DNA of 64,000 bases from Lentibacillus amyloliquefaciens (lineage in GTDB: Bacteria > Bacillota > Bacilli > Bacillales > Amphibacillaceae). Position numbers and translations under genes: made by a program. The stretch spans positions 2,604,001 through 2,668,000 of the forward strand of contig NZ_CP013862.1 in NCBI RefSeq assembly GCF_001307805.1. Reading direction: 5' to 3'. Shown here one piece after another: positions 40,463 to 49,682 of the stretch. Under the pieces are notes generated by a model. That model was not told the origin of the DNA. It did no database searches and worked only from the letters and a program-made list of their open reading frames with translations. Within the stretch, counting starts at the first letter, position 1; the number at the start of each line of letters is the position of its first letter.

Positions 40463-41581
40463 TCACACATGCCTTCGTTCCATTAAATGGATGCCAACCC
40501 CCATGAACGTAACACCCATCAAGATCAAAATGCTGATTGGAAATAGAAGTTCTTCCAGCGGATAACCATACACCGCGATGCCATTCAATACTTCCATCCC
40601 GTACGTCAGCGGATTAATTTTGGATAGGGCAAGCAGAAATTCCGATTCCACAATTTCAAGCGGCCAAAAGGCACCGCCAATCATCGCCATGCTGACCGAA
40701 ATAATCGGCAGCGCCGCATTAAACTGCTGCGAATCTTTAACAATTCCGGTTATCAGGATGGACAATGCTACAATAGCAAATACATATGGAATCAAAAACA
40801 GCAACGATTCCGCAAATCTTCCATTAAAATCCACGCCAACGATATAACGGAAAACGAGAAAAATAATCAGTACCTGCAGATAGCCTTCAAAGAAACTGTA
40901 GATTAAATTGGCAACATACATTTCCCATTTCCGAACAGGAGACAGTATCATTCTATCCCACAGCCCATCCTTTTTATCAGTCAGAATCGGCAGCACATTA
41001 TTACCGATGGTGTATATGACAAAAAATAGTGTAAAACCAAACAGCGTATGAAATGTACTGTCAAACTCAAAATCATCCGAGCTGTTGAAATAACTCGTTT
41101 CAATGGAAAACACCGGTGTGGCCATCGCTTCATCCAATTCTTCCCGTACAGCGTCACTTTCCATGGTGCCTGAAGTGCGTGCTGCTTTTAGAATTTGTTC
41201 CCGCTGGGCTTCTTTGCTATAAGCTCTCTGGATCATCTGTTCAACTGTACCGGCATTTGGTGAATCCACCCCGACAATCAATTGAAAGCCATCTTGCTTG
41301 AGGATGGCACCCAACTCTGCTCTCCCGCTTGATACTTCTTCTTCCACCCTGTCCTTACTATCCATCCAATTGAAGGCTACCCCTTCTGTTTCAGATAACG
41401 CCTCTCCAGCTGCAGAATCCTTTACTGATTCCTCTGCTGTATAAACAGGCACCTGAATACTCCCCTCTATATTTGATCCGCCTAAAATCAGCGCAAATCC
41501 GATCGACATAACCGTGAAAATGATAAATATAAAGGGGTTTCGGATAAATCGTTTCAATTTTGAAAGTAAAATGCCAATCAT
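40463..41581 (-). CDS. ABC-2 type transporter permease (second)
   Basis: The 372-residue protein has one N-terminal span (about 14-34), a long external loop with IEGSIQVPVYTAEESVKDSA, and five or six C-terminal spans (about 185-365) that end in an RRHV tail. This is the YhaP/ABC2_membrane_3 layout of drug or lantibiotic exporters. Its ATG (41581) overlaps the previous permease stop by 4 bp; the longer frame to 41668 has no ribosome site. Cargo is unknown. Confidence 0.88.
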   Translation of the reverse strand: MIGILLSKLKRFIRNPFIFIIFTVMSIGFALILGGSNIEGSIQVPVYTAEESVKDSAAGEALSETEGVAFNWMDSKDRVEEEVSSGRAELGAILKQDGFQLIVGVDSPNAGTVEQMIQRAYSKEAQREQILKAARTSGTMESDAVREELDEAMATPVFSIETSYFNSSDDFEFDSTFHTLFGFTLFFVIYTIGNNVLPILTDKKDGLWDRMILSPVRKWEMYVANLIYSFFEGYLQVLIIFLVFRYIVGVDFNGRFAESLLFLIPYVFAIVALSILITGIVKDSQQFNAALPIISVSMAMIGGAFWPLEIVESEFLLALSKINPLTYGMEVLNGIAVYGYPLEELLFPISILILMGVTFMGVGIHLMERRHV

Positions 41582-42843
41582 CCCGACACCCCCCGTTTTG
41601 GAAAACTGAGCACAGCCAAAATAATGGCTGCCAAGGCAAAAATAGCCAAGAATAAAAGGTGAATCCATATTTCCGGAATGCCATCACCTCTCAAAACGCC
41701 TATATACGCGGACATACCGGCTCCATTCGGCGTTAGATTGCCAATCGTCCGCAATAATTCAGAGGAATTGCCGATCGGGAAAAAGCTTCCGCCCAAAAAC
41801 GCCATAAGGGTTACCAGTATCCCGGAAAAAAAGCTCGTAATGATTTCAGAATTAATACGATAGCTGATAGCAGTCAACAGCACCGTTATGCCGCCAATAG
41901 CCATCGCATACACGAACGAAACCGTTAAAAATGCCATGAGATTTGGCCAAGCTATGCCAAAAACAACCCAAGCAAACCCATAAACAATTAATAAGTGAAA
42001 AAAGCCAAAAATCATCCCTGACAGCAAAATGCCAGTGAAGTAAACCCAGCGTGACACATTTCCCAGTATAATACGGTCAAAGACATGTGTTTTCTTCTCA
42101 TGAAATGCAATCGATCCAATGGTAGAAGCAAGGAACAAAACGTTCATTACGACCATTCCGATAGCGTAGTAACCCTTTGCCGTTACCGGATTTTTTTGAT
42201 TGACTGTTGTTACCTTACCTGTTGCTGCATCTTCATTCAGCTCAAGCACACCGGGATCAATTCCATTTTTGCTTAAAAACGTGCCTAACGTAAACTGTTC
42301 CTGATACTGTTTTAGAATTCCATTAACAACAGACACGCCAATTTTCTGTGTTTCATTTTGCGAAACCTTCAATTCCGGCTGTTCCGGCTTATCAAGCACC
42401 ATATATTCGAGCATGTTATATGTGAAGGTTTCGGGTACTTCAATCACAGCGGTGTAGCTGTCGTCATTTTTAAGCGTCTCAAGCTCGGATGGGTTCGCGT
42501 CATGAACGTCAACCATATCGCTGACATTGTCACTGCCGAAGACATCTTCTCTTAAGGTGCTGACCGGCTTCAATCCGCCGGTACCTTCCCGAATCCCTTC
42601 CACAGCCTCAGGGGGTAAATCCGATTCGATATCATTCATAAAACGATCAATTTGCTCCTGTTCATCGCCGTGCTCAACAAATGCAACCTTTACATCAATC
42701 GGACTGGACTGGCCATTCATGGTGCCGCCGAGTGCCGTTCCAAGGATGGCAATCAGTATGATAGGCAGCCCAACCAATAAAAGTAATTGGACAGGGTTCC
42801 TGAGAAGCATGAGGCCTTGTTTTTTCATGATTTGCCAGATCAT
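41578..42843 (-). CDS. ABC-2 type transporter permease (first)
   Basis: The 421 residues have the same architecture as the next permease: span at about 17-38, external domain of about 190 residues, then six spans. The front MKKQGLMLLRNPVQLLLLVG is typical of the family. The two permeases probably form a heterodimer driven by the ATPase encoded 14 bp upstream. Substrate unknown; multidrug, peptide or polyketide export are options. Confidence 0.88.
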   Translation of the reverse strand: MIWQIMKKQGLMLLRNPVQLLLLVGLPIILIAILGTALGGTMNGQSSPIDVKVAFVEHGDEQEQIDRFMNDIESDLPPEAVEGIREGTGGLKPVSTLREDVFGSDNVSDMVDVHDANPSELETLKNDDSYTAVIEVPETFTYNMLEYMVLDKPEQPELKVSQNETQKIGVSVVNGILKQYQEQFTLGTFLSKNGIDPGVLELNEDAATGKVTTVNQKNPVTAKGYYAIGMVVMNVLFLASTIGSIAFHEKKTHVFDRIILGNVSRWVYFTGILLSGMIFGFFHLLIVYGFAWVVFGIAWPNLMAFLTVSFVYAMAIGGITVLLTAISYRINSEIITSFFSGILVTLMAFLGGSFFPIGNSSELLRTIGNLTPNGAGMSAYIGVLRGDGIPEIWIHLLFLAIFALAAIILAVLSFPKRGVSG

Positions 42844-42856
42844 AATTATTCACCAC

Positions 42857-43789
42857 CTAATCCCGAAGTGCCCGCCCTGTCAGATGAAGAAACACATCTT
42901 CCAGGGTTGGTGTCTTGACATCAACTGAACGCAACTCCAGTTCAGCTTCTTCTGCCAGATTAATTAATGTCGGAAACATATTAATCTTTTTTGGTGCCGT
43001 TATGGTCACTTCTTTTTCACCTGCAACTACCTGATTAATCGTCGGTGACTCTTCCAACAGGGTAATGAATTGGTCATTCAGCCGATTGGTTTTGATGGAA
43101 ATTGTCTTCTCCGCGGAAAGGATTTGCTTGATTTCTTCCTTTGTGCCGGATGCAATTAAATTTCCCTGGTCCATGATGTAAATCCGGTCACACAGAAATT
43201 CCACCTCTTCCATATAGTGGCTCGTGTAAAGAACGGTCATCTGTCTTTCTTCATTCAAACGCTTAACCGTTTCCAAAATGTAATTGCGTGATTGCGGGTC
43301 AATACCAACTGCGGGTTCATCCATAATTAAGAGTTCCGGGTCGTGCAGCATGGCCACACCAATATTCAGACGCCGCTTCATCCCGCCGGAAAATTTACTG
43401 ACCACTTGTTTGCGCCGCTCACTCAAGCCGATCTGTTCCAGTACTTCATCAATTTTCCGTTTTAATGCCTGCCCTCTCAGACGATATATCCGCCCGAAAA
43501 ACTGCATGTTTTCTTCTGCTGTTAAATCATCATACAGTGCAATTTCCTGCGGCACCATGCCGACAATTTCCCGTAGTGGTGCAGGGTTTTTTAGAATGCT
43601 TTTATTGTTAAATCTCACATCGCCGCCAGTCGGTTCTGAAAGCGATGCCATCATTGAAATAGCCGTTGATTTGCCAGCACCATTCGGCCCGAGCAAGCCG
43701 ATTATTTCACCTTTCTCAATGAACATATTCAGATTTTTGACTGCTTCATTTTGTTTGAACTTTTTTGTTAAATCCACCAATTCAATCAT
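42857..43789 (-). CDS. ABC transporter ATP-binding protein, exporter type
   Basis: The 310-residue ATPase has Walker A GLLGPNGAGKST, Q-loop VGMVPQEIALYDDLT, signature FSGGMKRRLNIG, Walker B LLIMDEPAVGID and H-loop TSHYMEE. It also has a C-terminal regulatory extension common to DrrA-like exporters. ATG 43789 lies behind AGGAGGCGG. It is first in the three-gene operon with the two permeases. Confidence 0.93.
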   Translation of the reverse strand: MIELVDLTKKFKQNEAVKNLNMFIEKGEIIGLLGPNGAGKSTAISMMASLSEPTGGDVRFNNKSILKNPAPLREIVGMVPQEIALYDDLTAEENMQFFGRIYRLRGQALKRKIDEVLEQIGLSERRKQVVSKFSGGMKRRLNIGVAMLHDPELLIMDEPAVGIDPQSRNYILETVKRLNEERQMTVLYTSHYMEEVEFLCDRIYIMDQGNLIASGTKEEIKQILSAEKTISIKTNRLNDQFITLLEESPTINQVVAGEKEVTITAPKKINMFPTLINLAEEAELELRSVDVKTPTLEDVFLHLTGRALRD

Positions 43790-43900
43790 CGTATCCGCCT
43801 CCTGTATTTTTAGTGTACACTGGACTGCTGTATGATGCACACTGCCTGGAGTCACTGAATTTATGCTTTTTTATGTGACGGAGGTCATTTTATGGCTGAC

Positions 43901-43942
43901 AAAAGAAAAGGCTATTACCGTAAAAATTCCGGTAATAGCCTT
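43901..43942 (-). terminator. Terminator after the DUF4179-like gene
   Basis: Minus-strand AGGCTATTACCG pairs with CGGTAATAGCCT and runs into TTTCTTTTG. It ends transcription 74 bp after the stop at 44016 and before the ABC operon. Confidence 0.85.
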
Positions 43943-44015
43943 GTTGTCTTAAATGATGACTGTTTTAGTGAATATACCTAAGATCTGTGCTAAAAAGGCT
44001 CTTAATTCCTCCGTC

Positions 44016-45011
44016 CTACTTGGTTAATGGAATTTCGATATCCTTACCAACCTCAAGAAGCACATTTTGGCGATCCATCACTGGAGCAAAAACCATTACA
44101 TAGTTATCCTCGTCATGTACCTCTTCCTTGCTATAAATCGGCACAACCTTCTTTCCAGCTGACCTTAAAAAGACACCCGTTTTCTTCTTATTAGCTTTGT
44201 ATCCATATTCCTCACCTGGTTCTCTAGGATTAAGGAATTGTTCTTCTAGTTTACTTCTCTTTTCATATTGTCTTCCACTTTCATCCGTATAGATTTGAAT
44301 ATTGGGCCCAGTAACGACGACTCTTGTTTCCAAGGCAGAAAACTCAACCTGCTTAATGTTGTATGTTTCATCTTTAAAAGTGAATTCTTTATTGACTTCG
44401 ACTGTTTCTCTATCAAAGGTGGCAGATGGTTTAAGCTTGAATTCTAGCGGCCACGTTGTCTGCACATTGCCATCTCCATTATTTTTCCAGATAGTCAAAT
44501 TTTCAAGCTCTAAACGAATGCTTTGTCCCTCATATTCTTTTATTGATTCAAAAGATAAGGCCTCATATACTTTGTTCTCTTTTTTACTGTAATACCGGCT
44601 CCCCCAGCCCACATTTTTTAATGATGTCTTTTCATCGCCGACAATCAAATTAACCTTGCTAACACCTTCCCAAAGGTCAATATAATAATTCTTTAAATTT
44701 ACCTCTTCACTATGATAGGTCACCAGAAGCTTTGTTTCTTTATCATCGGTCAAAATCCTTTTAAAATGCACCTTTATGTCATGTTCTTTATCGTAGAAGG
44801 TTTGGTCAAGTACTTGGCCCTTTCCCGACTTAACGGTCATTCTTACGCCAGCATCATCAATGTGTTTGCTGGAAAAAATAGTGTCATTTACCTCTTGAGT
44901 ACCTTCTGTAATGCCCTGTACCTTTTGAGTACCCTCTAATGATGTAAAAGCTAACACCGAACCAATAGCTAAAACTATAATTAACGAAATGAAAGAAATT
45001 ACTTTTTTCAT
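44016..45011 (-). CDS. Secreted or membrane-anchored protein, DUF4179/DUF5643-like
   Basis: The 331 residues begin with a signal or anchor helix (about 5-22), followed by two beta-rich extracellular domains (about 35-190 and 195-331). The sequence resembles the extracytoplasmic half of DUF4179/DUF5643 proteins, which are usually fused to an anti-sigma region; that part is missing here. AAGGAGGGAGGG precedes the ATG. A 35-residue frame lies just upstream. I do not know its function. Confidence 0.65.
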   Translation of the reverse strand: MKKVISFISLIIVLAIGSVLAFTSLEGTQKVQGITEGTQEVNDTIFSSKHIDDAGVRMTVKSGKGQVLDQTFYDKEHDIKVHFKRILTDDKETKLLVTYHSEEVNLKNYYIDLWEGVSKVNLIVGDEKTSLKNVGWGSRYYSKKENKVYEALSFESIKEYEGQSIRLELENLTIWKNNGDGNVQTTWPLEFKLKPSATFDRETVEVNKEFTFKDETYNIKQVEFSALETRVVVTGPNIQIYTDESGRQYEKRSKLEEQFLNPREPGEEYGYKANKKKTGVFLRSAGKKVVPIYSKEEVHDEDNYVMVFAPVMDRQNVLLEVGKDIEIPLTK

Positions 45012-45053
45012 ATGTACCCTCCCTCCTTATAAAGGATGTACAAAATTACAAAT

Positions 45054-45161
45054 TTATTCCTTTTTTATAAACAATCTCTTATTTTTTATTTGTAAACTGT
45101 TTTTTCGCGTTATAATAAACATAGAGACAAGAAAAAAAGCTAAACTAACCCATATGCTCAT
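45054..45161 (-). CDS. Possible 35-residue membrane microprotein
   Basis: ATG 45161 follows GGGGTGAG with a 3-bp gap. The frame reads MSIWVSLAFFLVSMFIITRK then a basic Lys/Arg-rich tail. One span and a positive C-terminus would give a simple N-out or N-in anchor. It precedes the DUF4179-like gene by 42 bp on the same strand. No relative is known to me; it may be chance. Confidence 0.4.
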   Translation of the reverse strand: MSIWVSLAFFLVSMFIITRKNSLQIKNKRLFIKKE

Positions 45162-45237
45162 TTTCTCACCCCAGTTATTTATCAATTCTTATTATTTATC
45201 ATAACGGAACTCCAAAATCTGGCTCTAGAAAGCAGTA

Positions 45238-45271
45238 GCGGGCGCATTTCTTATTCCGGAATGGCGTCCGT
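45238..45271. repeat. Repeat family D stem-loop, copy 1
   Basis: GCGGGCGCA and TGGCGTCCG form outer arms, and ATTCCGGAAT inside is self-complementary. It lies 67 bp after the stop of the TetR gene at 45338. Compare copies at 49683, 59442, 59625, 59932 and 63926. Confidence 0.65.
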
Positions 45272-45337
45272 AACGGAAGATTGAACCAGATAGTCTTGGC
45301 ACTTAGATAATACGGACTAATCTATCGAGACTTTTGC

Positions 45338-45955
45338 TTATGATCTCGGCAACTCCAGCAAAAAATTAATTTGATTCATAATCTCCGATAATACGTGTTC
45401 CTGTGAAACCCGATCATCCAGCAAGTACATCATGATTTGGGCCGCCAAGACACTGTATATCAGAGTGACTAATCTATCGACTGGATAGGAATCAGATAAA
45501 TGGCCAGTTTCTTTTTCCTGTTCTAGCACTTCCGCCATTAAGGACATGAACTGTTCATCAATATCGAGCATTTTGTCAGACACGTCTACAGAGCTTTCGG
45601 TCCCATTAGCCATAACTGAAAACAACCCTCTATAAAATGAACGCGGGAATTGATGAAACACTGTCATTGATAGTGAAATGATGTCATGAATTTTTTCTTG
45701 AAGACTCAGAGAATTATCCTGTCGAATCTCTGCAGCCTGTGATGATAAATTAGGCAAATTTTCACGGAATATTTCCTGCAGTAATTTTGATTTCGATTCG
45801 TAGTAATTATAAAGGGTGCCTACCCCGATATCACTGTCATATGCAATGTCCTTCATGGATGTTTTTTCATATCCTTTGGTAACAAATAGACGTTTGCCTG
45901 ATTCCAAAATTGCTTCTTGTGTTTTTTCTTTCTTTCGCTCTCTAAGGCCACTCAT
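45338..45955 (-). CDS. TetR-family regulator of the adjacent exporter
   Basis: The 205-residue protein has the TetR helix-turn-helix near the front (TSMKDIAYDSDIGVGTLYNY) and a helical ligand domain. It follows the MFS gene by 65 bp on the same strand, so it is probably cotranscribed and autoregulated through the 13-bp-arm inverted repeat at 47490-47519. ATG 45955 lies behind GGAAGTGG; the frame to 46006 has no ribosome site. The inducing ligand is unknown. Confidence 0.88.
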   Translation of the reverse strand: MSGLRERKKEKTQEAILESGKRLFVTKGYEKTSMKDIAYDSDIGVGTLYNYYESKSKLLQEIFRENLPNLSSQAAEIRQDNSLSLQEKIHDIISLSMTVFHQFPRSFYRGLFSVMANGTESSVDVSDKMLDIDEQFMSLMAEVLEQEKETGHLSDSYPVDRLVTLIYSVLAAQIMMYLLDDRVSQEHVLSEIMNQINFLLELPRS

Positions 45956-46020
45956 TCTTGATTCCACTTCCTTTCTTCGTATAAAGTAATTCTGATATAG
46001 CATCAAAGTATCGTTTTCAT

Positions 46021-47430
46021 TTACTTATAAACATTAGAAGTTTCTTTTCGTTTTGCGGTTATAAACAAAGCGATGATAGCTCCCAGAGTTGACACCACAA
46101 CGCAACTAAGAAGCGCTTCATTAATCGCTTCCGCCTCGTTTATATTAGCCTTGAGCTGACTTTGCCAGATAGCCGAAACGACAGATATGCCCAATCCAAC
46201 TCCAAGAAGAAATATCGAATAGGAAATACGCCAAGCTGCATCCGACTGCTCAGGTAAAATATCTCTGTCCCGGATCTTGACACTCAAATCTTCCTGGGCA
46301 ACGAACCCCGCTCCAGCAATTGCTAACGGAGCAAGGAAAAACACCCATGCCGTTTCGGCAGAGACATGTGCCAACCAAAATATTCCAATAGCCACGCATA
46401 AGAAACCAGGAACCACCAACCATCGTGCATCCAAACGTTTAGTAAGGTGTTCAGTAACAGGTGCCGTGATCATTCCACCGACAATAACAGTCAACAATAG
46501 CAATCCGGTAATCAATGCAGAATAACCAATTTGAGTCTGCAAAAAATCGGAAATAGCAAAATAAATTCCCATACTTGCGAATTCACTGGCCCAACGTAGG
46601 AAGTTACCCAAAGCAAAAGATCTATTGTTGAATAGTCTTAGGTTAACCAATGGTTGCTGTGCACGCAATTCAAAAACCACAAAAAAGAATAACAGGACGA
46701 TGGACCCTCCAAAAGAGGCTAAAATCACCGGTGAAAGCCACCCGAACTGTGAGCCTTCAACGATTGAGAAAAACAATAAAAAAAGTCCAATACCACTAAA
46801 AAACAAACCAGCTATATTTGGCATTTGTTGATCATAAACAGGGGTTGATTTGGTAATGACAACAGGCGTAATCAAAATAACAACTATCCCTACTAGGACG
46901 TTCAGCCAAAAGATGTATTCCCAGGACAGAACTGTTGTTATAGCCCCGCTTAGCGGCGTTCCCAACAGTGCCCCTAGAATAAAGGCAAAACCTTGTACTT
47001 TAAAAGCTAACTTTTGTTTTTCACCTGAAAAGGAGAACTTAATCAACGCAAAGACACTTGCTTCTATCATGGCAGCACCGATACCCAACACGACCCGAGC
47101 ACCAATCAAAAACGCCATTGATGAAGCGAGAGCACACGCAATCGAAAAAATGGTAAAGACTGTTACGCCAGACAGGAAAATTTTTCGCTCCCCATAGATA
47201 TTAGCCAGTGCAGCACTTGGATGTAAGAAGATAGCAAAAGTTAGGATAAAGGCCGCAATCACCCATGTAGCCTCATCAAGATAGCCTCCCAAGTCACCCA
47301 TAATTGTTGGCAACGGAATGAACATGGAGGTAAAGTCCAAAACCACTACAAACGAACTCATTGTCAAAACAATTAACATCATCCATTGTTTTGTTTCAAA
47401 AACCGTCCCTTGTTGCTTTTCATCATTCAT
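46021..47430 (-). CDS. MFS drug exporter, DHA2 (EmrB/QacA) type
   Basis: The 469 residues form about 14 hydrophobic segments. The front has VVVLDFTSMFIPLPTIMGDL, and motif A-like and motif C-like regions follow (ARVVLGIGAAMIEA, GFAFILGALLGTPLSGAI). This is the proton-coupled DHA2 family, usually multidrug export. ATG 47430 follows GAAGGGA. Regulation by the TetR protein encoded downstream is supported by a strong operator 60 bp upstream. Substrate unknown. Confidence 0.88.
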   Translation of the reverse strand: MNDEKQQGTVFETKQWMMLIVLTMSSFVVVLDFTSMFIPLPTIMGDLGGYLDEATWVIAAFILTFAIFLHPSAALANIYGERKIFLSGVTVFTIFSIACALASSMAFLIGARVVLGIGAAMIEASVFALIKFSFSGEKQKLAFKVQGFAFILGALLGTPLSGAITTVLSWEYIFWLNVLVGIVVILITPVVITKSTPVYDQQMPNIAGLFFSGIGLFLLFFSIVEGSQFGWLSPVILASFGGSIVLLFFFVVFELRAQQPLVNLRLFNNRSFALGNFLRWASEFASMGIYFAISDFLQTQIGYSALITGLLLLTVIVGGMITAPVTEHLTKRLDARWLVVPGFLCVAIGIFWLAHVSAETAWVFFLAPLAIAGAGFVAQEDLSVKIRDRDILPEQSDAAWRISYSIFLLGVGLGISVVSAIWQSQLKANINEAEAINEALLSCVVVSTLGAIIALFITAKRKETSNVYK

Positions 47431-47489
47431 TATTGATCCCTTCTCTGCTTTTTTATAAAACGAAATAGCCATGGAATTTTATTCAATAC

Positions 47490-47519
47490 TGAATTATATT
47501 CATTTATGAATATAATTCA
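47490..47519. promoter_or_regulatory. Operator: perfect inverted repeat upstream of the MFS-TetR operon
   Basis: TGAATTATATTCA (47490-47502) and TGAATATAATTCA (47507-47519) are exact reverse complements separated by TTTA. Each arm is itself partly palindromic (TGAAT..ATTCA). It lies 60 bp before the exporter start codon, where a TetR repressor would block transcription. Confidence 0.75.
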
Positions 47520-47581
47520 TATTTTAAATTTATCATTCTTTTCTGTCAATATTTAGCCACTAAGTAACTATGGAAAAGATA

Positions 47582-47614
47582 TAAAAAATAAACCACTCTG
47601 TTCTTTAGAGTGGC
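47582..47614 (-). terminator. Terminator-like hairpin with no upstream minus-strand gene
   Basis: On the minus strand CCACTCT pairs with AGAGTGG around AAAGAACA and is followed by TTTATTTTTTAT. The only gene upstream on this strand would have been beyond 47620, where the plus-strand transporter now lies. It may guard the exporter promoter from read-through or be left over from a lost gene. Confidence 0.55.
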
Positions 47615-47752
47615 TCCATCACTGTGTTTACTTTAAAATAATATCAATGTTGTTTATTCAAAAATATGGCACAATCGTATCGTGTAACAACTTTGTTGCC
47701 ACTAAACAACAATTTCAATTGGAAATAAAGGCAATAATATAATGCACTGTAC

Positions 47753-47783
47753 TATAATTATATGTACGAAAATTAATCGTACA
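47753..47783 (+). promoter_or_regulatory. -10 box and inverted-repeat operator before the transporter gene
   Basis: TATAAT (47753-47758) is followed by TGTACGA (47763-47769) and its exact inverse TCGTACA (47777-47783), 7 bp apart. The -35 region is weak, so an activator or a second -10 (TATAAT at 47738) is possible. The operator overlaps the expected transcription start, so repression is likely. Confidence 0.55.
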
Positions 47784-47815
47784 CACCCTAGCTTTTTAAG
47801 AAAAGAGATTTATTT

Positions 47816-48772
47816 ATGGGAACATTAGACAAACTACAAACCTTTATCATACTATTTGCTGTTGGTCTAGGTCTTTTGTTAGGACAAGCAGATACAATTG
47901 AACAATATGCGGAGACTTTCGTTACCCCGTCTCTATTTTTGATGTTATATGGGTTGTTTATAAAAATACCATTGCAGCAATTAAAGAGGACTTTTTTAAA
48001 TATTAAATTCCTTGGTTCCAGCATTATCATTAATTTTATATGGACACCTCTATTAGCTTGGGGGTTAGGAGCCGTTTTCTTATCTGATTATCCAGCTTTA
48101 TGGATTGGGTTTATCATGCTTATGGTGACACCTTGTACAGATTGGTATCTCGCGTTTACTGGCATAGCAAAAGGAAATATACCTCTTTCAACATCGGTTT
48201 TACCGATTAATCTAATTCTACAAGTCGTACTTTTGCCGGTATATTTGCTACTATTTGCTGGAACCATTGAAACAATACCCATATCGACGCTTATAGAGAG
48301 TATATTGATTGTATTGGTTATTCCTTTTGCACTTGCTCATCTTACGCGTTTCTTATTAAGAAGAAGAACGTCTGTTTTAAATAACAAGATTATCCCCTTT
48401 TTCGCCAATGCTCAGATTTTCTTTTTATCATTGGCCATTATGGCAATGTTTGCTTCCCAAGGTTCTTACTTACTTGAAAACCTGGAAGTCATTTACATTT
48501 TAATTATACCAATTTTGATGTTTTTTGTTATTAACTATGTAGTAGGACGGTTGGTTGGAAGGTTCTTAAAATTTTCCTATGAAGATTCGGTTAGCTTAAG
48601 TATGACGATTATTGCTAGGAATTCACCAGTTTCTTTAGCTATAGCTGTGACAGCATTCCCTGATCAGCCTCTCATTGCTTTAGCTTTAGTTATTGGACCT
48701 TTGATTGAATTACCCGTACTTGCCATTGTCTCTCAAATACTACTTTTCACAAGAAAAAAGAGTAAAAAATGA
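47816..48772 (+). CDS. Bile acid:sodium symporter / arsenite permease-like transporter
   Basis: The 318-residue protein has about ten membrane segments and reads like the BART superfamily (ACR3/SBF fold): FIWTPLLAWGLGAVFLSDYP, MVTPCTDWYLAFTGIAKGN with a conserved-type Cys, and RNSPVSLAIAVTAFPDQPLI. Family members move arsenite or organic anions; no arsR, arsC or arsD lies nearby, so arsenic is not supported. Its codon use is AT-rich. A 5' fragment of the same gene is present at 58920-58993. Confidence 0.8.
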   Translation: MGTLDKLQTFIILFAVGLGLLLGQADTIEQYAETFVTPSLFLMLYGLFIKIPLQQLKRTFLNIKFLGSSIIINFIWTPLLAWGLGAVFLSDYPALWIGFIMLMVTPCTDWYLAFTGIAKGNIPLSTSVLPINLILQVVLLPVYLLLFAGTIETIPISTLIESILIVLVIPFALAHLTRFLLRRRTSVLNNKIIPFFANAQIFFLSLAIMAMFASQGSYLLENLEVIYILIIPILMFFVINYVVGRLVGRFLKFSYEDSVSLSMTIIARNSPVSLAIAVTAFPDQPLIALALVIGPLIELPVLAIVSQILLFTRKKSKK

Positions 48773-48865
48773 GGATACCCCTTGATATTCATTCTTTAAA
48801 ATTATTTTTATATGCGATATTGGCGTTCATTTTATTAGGGAAAAGCGCTCCGTTTGTGAAGTACT

Positions 48866-49147
48866 TTACACTCCGAAAACTAACGTACCAATGAAGTGGT
48901 ACAGTATTGGAAATAGAAACAGAATTATGTTTAATACAATTCCAGTTAACGATAATCTATCTTTCTTAACCCTAAAAGAGACCAAACCCAAGACAACCCC
49001 GATGGGACAAAGAATGATTGGCATTATGATTGGTAAACCTTGATTTTTATCTATTGAAACCCAACCTGCGAAAAAATTTATAATCAATATCAGTAATACA
49101 AAAGGGATTAAAACGGATATTATTCCCAAAAAATAACCTTTTTGCAT
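48866..49147 (-). CDS. Small membrane protein, unknown
   Basis: The 93 residues contain three hydrophobic segments (about 5-27, 38-60 and 68-90) and a short basic loop RVKKDRLSL. GGGTGG precedes the ATG. I do not recognise the family. An AT-rich gene in the accessory region; 11 bp after the stop lies a family-D half-element (48845-48855). Confidence 0.7.
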   Translation of the reverse strand: MQKGYFLGIISVLIPFVLLILIINFFAGWVSIDKNQGLPIIMPIILCPIGVVLGLVSFRVKKDRLSLTGIVLNIILFLFPILYHFIGTLVFGV

Positions 49148-49187
49148 TACAAGCCACCCTCACACAAAAGAACCACTCCCTATTAGA

Positions 49188-49200
49188 TAACCGCGCCTGT
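49188..49200. repeat. Repeat family D, right-end half only
   Basis: CCGCGCCTGTTTAA resembles the right end GGCGCCCGTTTAA of complete copies and abuts the stop codon of the gene at 49201. The left arm is absent. Confidence 0.35.
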
Positions 49201-49638
49201 TTAATGAAGATAGGATTTTTCAAATATAAGTGATATATGATAAAAAATTAAAGCTGCAATCACACCCATTAAAGAAAAAAACTCAAAATCTAACATCACT
49301 TCTTTGGATAATATGGCTGGTATAAATACTATCAGAAACCCAAAAAACCCATAGAGGAATAAATTTAGAAAGTATCGCTTAAGCTTTGAAATCACGGATA
49401 GTCTTTGAACTATCCTATTGATTAGAAATGAACTTGGTATGCCAAAAATTAAATATGCAGGCAGTATATTAAATAAACCTATCATTACTATACCTAGAAG
49501 TGGTTCATTGGTGTCAGAGGCGGATACAAAAGGCAATATAAAACTAAGGATAATAGAAGATATTAAGGCAACACCTATTTTTTTACAAAATTTAATCAAG
49601 TTTTTGAGAATGTGTACGTGATATAGATTAAATTCCAT
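49201..49638 (-). CDS. Membrane protein, unknown
   Basis: The 145 residues have four hydrophobic segments (about 20-40, 48-70, 88-108 and 118-138). No known motif is seen. The upstream site GGGGATT is weak and the next D element (49683-49715) lies 45 bp before its start. I assign no function. Confidence 0.65.
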   Translation of the reverse strand: MEFNLYHVHILKNLIKFCKKIGVALISSIILSFILPFVSASDTNEPLLGIVMIGLFNILPAYLIFGIPSSFLINRIVQRLSVISKLKRYFLNLFLYGFFGFLIVFIPAILSKEVMLDFEFFSLMGVIAALIFYHISLIFEKSYLH

Positions 49639-49682
49639 AAATTACTTATAATCCCCTTTTTCACAGAGCAGGCCTTGGCACA

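Noticed and set aside
43284..43835. 183-codon plus-strand frame opposite the ABC ATPase
   Set aside because: Shadow frame opposite an ATPase gene with complete motifs.
47816..48772. Arsenic resistance operon
   Set aside because: The transporter fold fits ACR3/SBF, but no arsR, arsC, arsA or arsD is nearby.
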